Shown piece after piece: positions 61,213 to 64,000 of a stretch of 64,000 nt of DNA (position 1 is its first letter; every line of letters starts with the position of its first letter). The DNA comes from Stappia stellulata DSM 5886 (GTDB taxonomy: Bacteria > Pseudomonadota > Alphaproteobacteria > Rhizobiales > Stappiaceae): positions 310,001-374,000 of the forward strand of contig NZ_AUIM01000011.1 in assembly GCF_000423705.1 (NCBI RefSeq), written 5' to 3'. Below the pieces are notes generated by a model that was not told the DNA's origin, did no database searches, and was given only the letters and a program-made list of their open reading frames with translations. Made by a program: the position numbers and the translations under genes.

Positions 61213-62625
61213 ATGAGCGAGGAAAGCGACGAGAGGCAGACGGTGTCCGGCACGGGCGGGAGCTTCGTTCCGCCCTATCCCGCGCGGCCGGAACTCGAAC
61301 CCTCCGTGCTTGAACTGATTCAACTTGCTCGACAAAGCCTTCTGTCCGTGTGGACACAGCGCTCCTTCACCCGGCCCTGGTTGAAGCTCACCGTGCTGCG
61401 TCGCCTGCTCTTCATCTGCAACAGTCCCCAGACGGTGCAGGAAGCCTTTGTGCGCAAGCATGCGATCTATGAGCGCAAGAGCCCGCAGATGCGCCACGCG
61501 CTGGAGCCGTTGATCGGCGACGGCTTGTTCGTCTCGGACGGGGAAACCTGGCGCCGTCGCCGGCAGATTGTCGCGCCGATCATTCATGCCTCGCGGGTTC
61601 CGGCCTTCTTTCCGGTGATGGCGGAGACGATTGCCGAGCGGCGGGCTGCCTGGTCCGTGCGCGGCGATGGCGCTTCCGTCGACATGCTGGAGGAGATGGC
61701 GCATCTGACGGCGGAGATCATCTGCCGCACGATCTTCGGGCGCGAGCTCGGTCGCGACTATGCCGCCGAGGTCGTGGAGAGTTTTACCGCCTACCAGCGC
61801 CATATCGACCAGATCGACATTCTGTCGCTGCTGGGCCTGCCGGACTGGATTCCCCGGTTTCGCAGCCGGGCGATCAAGCGAGCGGTCAAGCGCATCGATA
61901 CGGTGCTCGAGGAGATCATCAGCAGTTACGAAAGCCGTGCGGGCGGCGGCGAGACCTCGGTGATCGGCGGGCTGCTCGACGCTCGTGACGAAGACGGCCG
62001 CCCCCTGTCGCGTCAGGCAATCCGCAACGAGGCCGCCGTCATCTTCATGGCGGGCCATGAAACCACCGCCAACACGCTTGCCTGGGCCTGGTTCTTGCTA
62101 TCCCAGGCACCGGCGGTGCGCGCCAAGCTGCATGCCGAGGTCGACGCGGTCAGTCCGGACGGGGATCCGGCGTTTGAAGACGTATCCCGCCTGACCTATA
62201 CCCGCGCGGTGATCGAGGAGACCTTGCGGCTTTACCCGCCCGTTCCCATTCTGGCGCGCGAGGCCGGTCAGGACGACAGGATCGCCGGCGTCGAGATCCC
62301 GAAGGGATCGATCGTCATGGTCGTGCCATGGCTGTTGCACCGCAATCCGACGCTTTGGGATCGCGCCGATCATTTCGAGCCGGAGCGCTTCCTGGGAGCC
62401 GCCCGGGGCGGCCAGTCGAAGTTCGGCTATGTTCCCTTCGCCATCGGTCCGCGCATTTGCGCGGGTCTTTCCTTCGGTCTGACGGAATCGATCCTTTCGC
62501 TTGCCATGCTCGCGCGCGCCTTCGATCCCCAATTGGAACCGGGTACAGACATCCAGCCGGTCAGTCGCCTGACCCTGCGCCCCGGCGAGCGACTGCCGAT
62601 GCGGTTGCGCGCGCGTGGTGGATAG
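61213..62625 (+). CDS. cytochrome P450
   Basis: A 470 aa soluble P450. The haem-thiolate loop is FAIGPRICAGLSF (Cys about residue 416), the I-helix is FMAGHETTANTLAWAW (about 278-293) and the ExxR helix is ETLRLYPPVPILAREA (about 336). GDGLFVSDGETWRRRRQIVA (about 105-124) is the C-helix with the haem-contact Trp and Arg. There is no fused reductase. It looks like a CYP group related to bacterial P450s that hydroxylate fatty acids or terpenes, judged from the haem loop. AGGA sits upstream of ATG 61213, and a TTG at 61180 is possible. It nearly overlaps the next gene, an acyltransferase, suggesting lipid substrate. Confidence 0.93.
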   Translation: MSEESDERQTVSGTGGSFVPPYPARPELEPSVLELIQLARQSLLSVWTQRSFTRPWLKLTVLRRLLFICNSPQTVQEAFVRKHAIYERKSPQMRHALEPLIGDGLFVSDGETWRRRRQIVAPIIHASRVPAFFPVMAETIAERRAAWSVRGDGASVDMLEEMAHLTAEIICRTIFGRELGRDYAAEVVESFTAYQRHIDQIDILSLLGLPDWIPRFRSRAIKRAVKRIDTVLEEIISSYESRAGGGETSVIGGLLDARDEDGRPLSRQAIRNEAAVIFMAGHETTANTLAWAWFLLSQAPAVRAKLHAEVDAVSPDGDPAFEDVSRLTYTRAVIEETLRLYPPVPILAREAGQDDRIAGVEIPKGSIVMVVPWLLHRNPTLWDRADHFEPERFLGAARGGQSKFGYVPFAIGPRICAGLSFGLTESILSLAMLARAFDPQLEPGTDIQPVSRLTLRPGERLPMRLRARGG

Positions 62626-62635
62626 GGAGTTCACG

Positions 62636-63679
62636 ATGGAGCGGCGCGTTCCGGACGTCTCCTTCGAGGAAACATGCGCCCCGGTCCCGGTCGCACCGCC
62701 TTACCTTGGCGTCTTCGCGGGGGGAGAGCCCGGTCGCCAGGCCCGCCGATACCACCTCGTCGAGACGCCGTCCGGCCTCTTCAAGACCGCTCTTCATGAG
62801 CTCCTGCGCCGCTGTCCTGTGTGGCTTGCGCCGCTGATTGCCCGTCGTCTCGCGCCGCTGTCCCGTTTCCGGTGCCGCCGGCGGATCTTTGCCCGCCGGA
62901 TCGATTTCAATCTGGCCGAGCTTCATCCCCGGGCGCCGCTTGATGCCGCGGATCTTGAGGCGGCCTCGCGCAGGTGGTGGACAGGAGCGGGCGAGGTCCT
63001 TGCCGAATATGCCACGCTCGAACGGTTGCGGTCTGCTGGCCGGGTGGAGATCGAAGGCTGGGAGGAGATTCGCGCCCGATTGCCCATCGGCATGCCCGTC
63101 GTGTTCGCCGCGGTGCATCTTGGGCCATTCGAGTTGGTATTCGAGGTCGTGCGCAATGGCCTGGGGCGAAATATCGTCGCGACCTGGCAGCCAGAACCCT
63201 CACGTCATGCAAACGAGATCTTGTCGCGTCTGCGGGGCCGTTATGGCTGTCACATCTTCCCGCCGGGGCAGCGTGCGGCGCGCCACCTGCGCCGGCTGGT
63301 CGTCGGCGAAGGGTTCGATGCGCTGCTGTTTGTCGATGAGGTGCGCGACCGGCAGATCCATTTGCCTGCCTTCGGCCGCGACTTGCCAACGCGTGGCAAC
63401 GCCGTCATCGCGGTGAAGCTTGCGTTGAAAACGGGCGCGCCGCTGGTGCCCGTCCATGTGCTTCGCATCGCCCCGGCACGCTACCGCTTCGTGGCCTCGG
63501 CGCCGCTCGATTTCGACCGCGACGGGGCGGGCAGCGACCCGCTCGCGTGCGGTGTCGCTGCCCTCGACTGCCATTTCGCTCCCATCGTCCGCGCAAACCT
63601 CGAGCAATGGTGGATGCTTTCGCAGGTGCGTTTGCCTGACTTCGTCGCCCGGCCGAAGCGTACCGCCCGCGATCAATAA
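62636..63679 (+). CDS. lysophospholipid/lipid A-type acyltransferase (LpxL/HtrB-like)
   Basis: A 347 aa membrane-associated acyltransferase. The HX4E motif AVHLGPFELVFEVVR (His about residue 160) and the later GAPLVPVHVLRIAPARYRFV resemble the LpxL/LpxM (late lipid A acyltransferase) family. The N-terminal 100 residues are hydrophilic and basic rather than a membrane helix, which is not typical of LpxL. ATG at 62636 has GGGAG six bases upstream. It begins 10 bp after the P450 stop and probably shares its message. A lipid-modification role together with the P450 is possible. It overlaps the end of the convergent TRAP gene by 7 bp. Confidence 0.8.
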   Translation: MERRVPDVSFEETCAPVPVAPPYLGVFAGGEPGRQARRYHLVETPSGLFKTALHELLRRCPVWLAPLIARRLAPLSRFRCRRRIFARRIDFNLAELHPRAPLDAADLEAASRRWWTGAGEVLAEYATLERLRSAGRVEIEGWEEIRARLPIGMPVVFAAVHLGPFELVFEVVRNGLGRNIVATWQPEPSRHANEILSRLRGRYGCHIFPPGQRAARHLRRLVVGEGFDALLFVDEVRDRQIHLPAFGRDLPTRGNAVIAVKLALKTGAPLVPVHVLRIAPARYRFVASAPLDFDRDGAGSDPLACGVAALDCHFAPIVRANLEQWWMLSQVRLPDFVARPKRTARDQ

Positions 63680-64000
63680 AGCCAGCGTACCAGGAAGAGC
63701 GTGAGCGAGGGAAACAGCACCAGGATCGCCACGCGCGCGATGTCACTGGCGATGAAGGGAACGACGCCCTTGAACGTCTGGCTGAGCGGGATGTCCGGGG
63801 CCATCGAGTTGATGACGAAGAGGTTCATCCCCACCGGTGGCGTTATCAGTCCCACCTCCACGACGATCAGCACGATGATGCCGAACCAAAGGGCGAATTC
63901 CTCCGGCGGCAGGCCGAAGTCGAGCACCGAGACGATCGGGAAGAAGATCGGAATCGTCAGCAGGATCATCGACAGCGAATCCATGATGCAGCCGAAAATC
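63673..64000 (-). CDS. TRAP transporter large permease (5' end cut off by window edge)
   Basis: The C-terminal 108 residues of a second DctM-type permease. MDSLSMILLTIPIFFPIVSV, then VEVGLITPPVGMNLFVINSM and the closing ILVLFPSLTLFLVRWL are the standard last helices (compare LIxPPVGxNLF of the family). It is read leftwards and continues past base 64000, where the upstream residues fit the family motif before DSLSM. Its sequence differs from the large permease at 24-25 kb, so it is a separate TRAP system. Its stop overlaps the end of the acyltransferase gene. Substrate unknown. Confidence 0.9.
   Translation of the reverse strand, partial: IFGCIMDSLSMILLTIPIFFPIVSVLDFGLPPEEFALWFGIIVLIVVEVGLITPPVGMNLFVINSMAPDIPLSQTFKGVVPFIASDIARVAILVLFPSLTLFLVRWLY

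Noticed and set aside
63673-64000. Second TRAP gene as part of the cluster at 22-31 kb
   Set aside because: It is more than 30 kb away, on the other strand, and its last helices differ from the large permease at 24-25 kb.

Overview
The window is GC-rich chromosomal DNA, densely packed with genes, from an alphaproteobacterium, most likely Hyphomicrobiales (Rhizobiales). The evidence is gene order typical of that group: fxsA / timA-mltA-smr-xre / glnD-murJ, trpA-accD-folC, hisB-DUF2628-hisH-hisA-hisF-hisE-coaA, and the pcaQ-DCHGB block. A marine or soil member of the Stappiaceae type is a guess. I found no tRNA, rRNA, insertion sequence, phage, integrase or CRISPR array, and base use looks uniform.

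Layout. 1-11.7 kb is housekeeping: polA (cut by the window edge), a membrane acyltransferase, fxsA, the overlapping timA-mltA-smr-xre unit, glnD (nitrogen sensing) and murJ (lipid II flippase). 12.0-16.7 kb is a four-gene BMP-type nucleoside ABC transporter, preceded by two tandem RutR-like boxes. 16.7-21.6 kb is the protocatechuate branch of the beta-ketoadipate pathway (pcaDCHGB with divergent pcaQ). Its feeder pobA, with regulator pobR, lies near 58 kb, so 4-hydroxybenzoate to beta-ketoadipate is covered within the window.

21.6-30.8 kb is the most interesting accessory block: an RpiR-type regulator, an N-formylglutamate-amidohydrolase-family hydrolase, a complete TRAP transporter, a glutamine-synthetase-family ligase, an aldehyde dehydrogenase and an iron-type alcohol dehydrogenase. 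The set of ligase, two oxidations and an amide hydrolase fits a gamma-glutamylation route for an imported amine or amino alcohol. Every junction after the first three genes carries intergenic hairpins, and the regulator gene faces an 8+8 bp inverted repeat.

31-40 kb returns to core metabolism: trpA (with a Glu in place of the usual catalytic Asp, and no trpB or trpF nearby), accD, folC, coaA, the his cluster and pyrF. 40-45 kb holds an aminotransferase, a FAD amine-oxidase-like protein, and gcdH with a divergent LysR regulator. 45-50 kb holds a small RlpA-like protein, a PAS-PAS-GGDEF-EAL protein, an unrecognised hydrolase-like protein and a SulP transporter. 51-53.7 kb is a sulfide/persulfide module (DUF442 phosphatase-like protein, persulfide-dioxygenase-like MBL protein, split YeeE/YedE pair) divergent from a BigR/SqrR-like ArsR repressor over a perfect palindrome. 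53.7-64 kb holds a DedA-PAP2-LssY fusion, a two-domain PPK2 kinase, pobR/pobA, then cytosine deaminase, cytochrome P450 and a lysophospholipid-type acyltransferase in close succession, and the end of a second TRAP large permease.

Limits: all calls come from reading sequence and remembered family motifs. No search, fold or alignment was run. Most start codons were chosen by ribosome binding site, overlap and family length.
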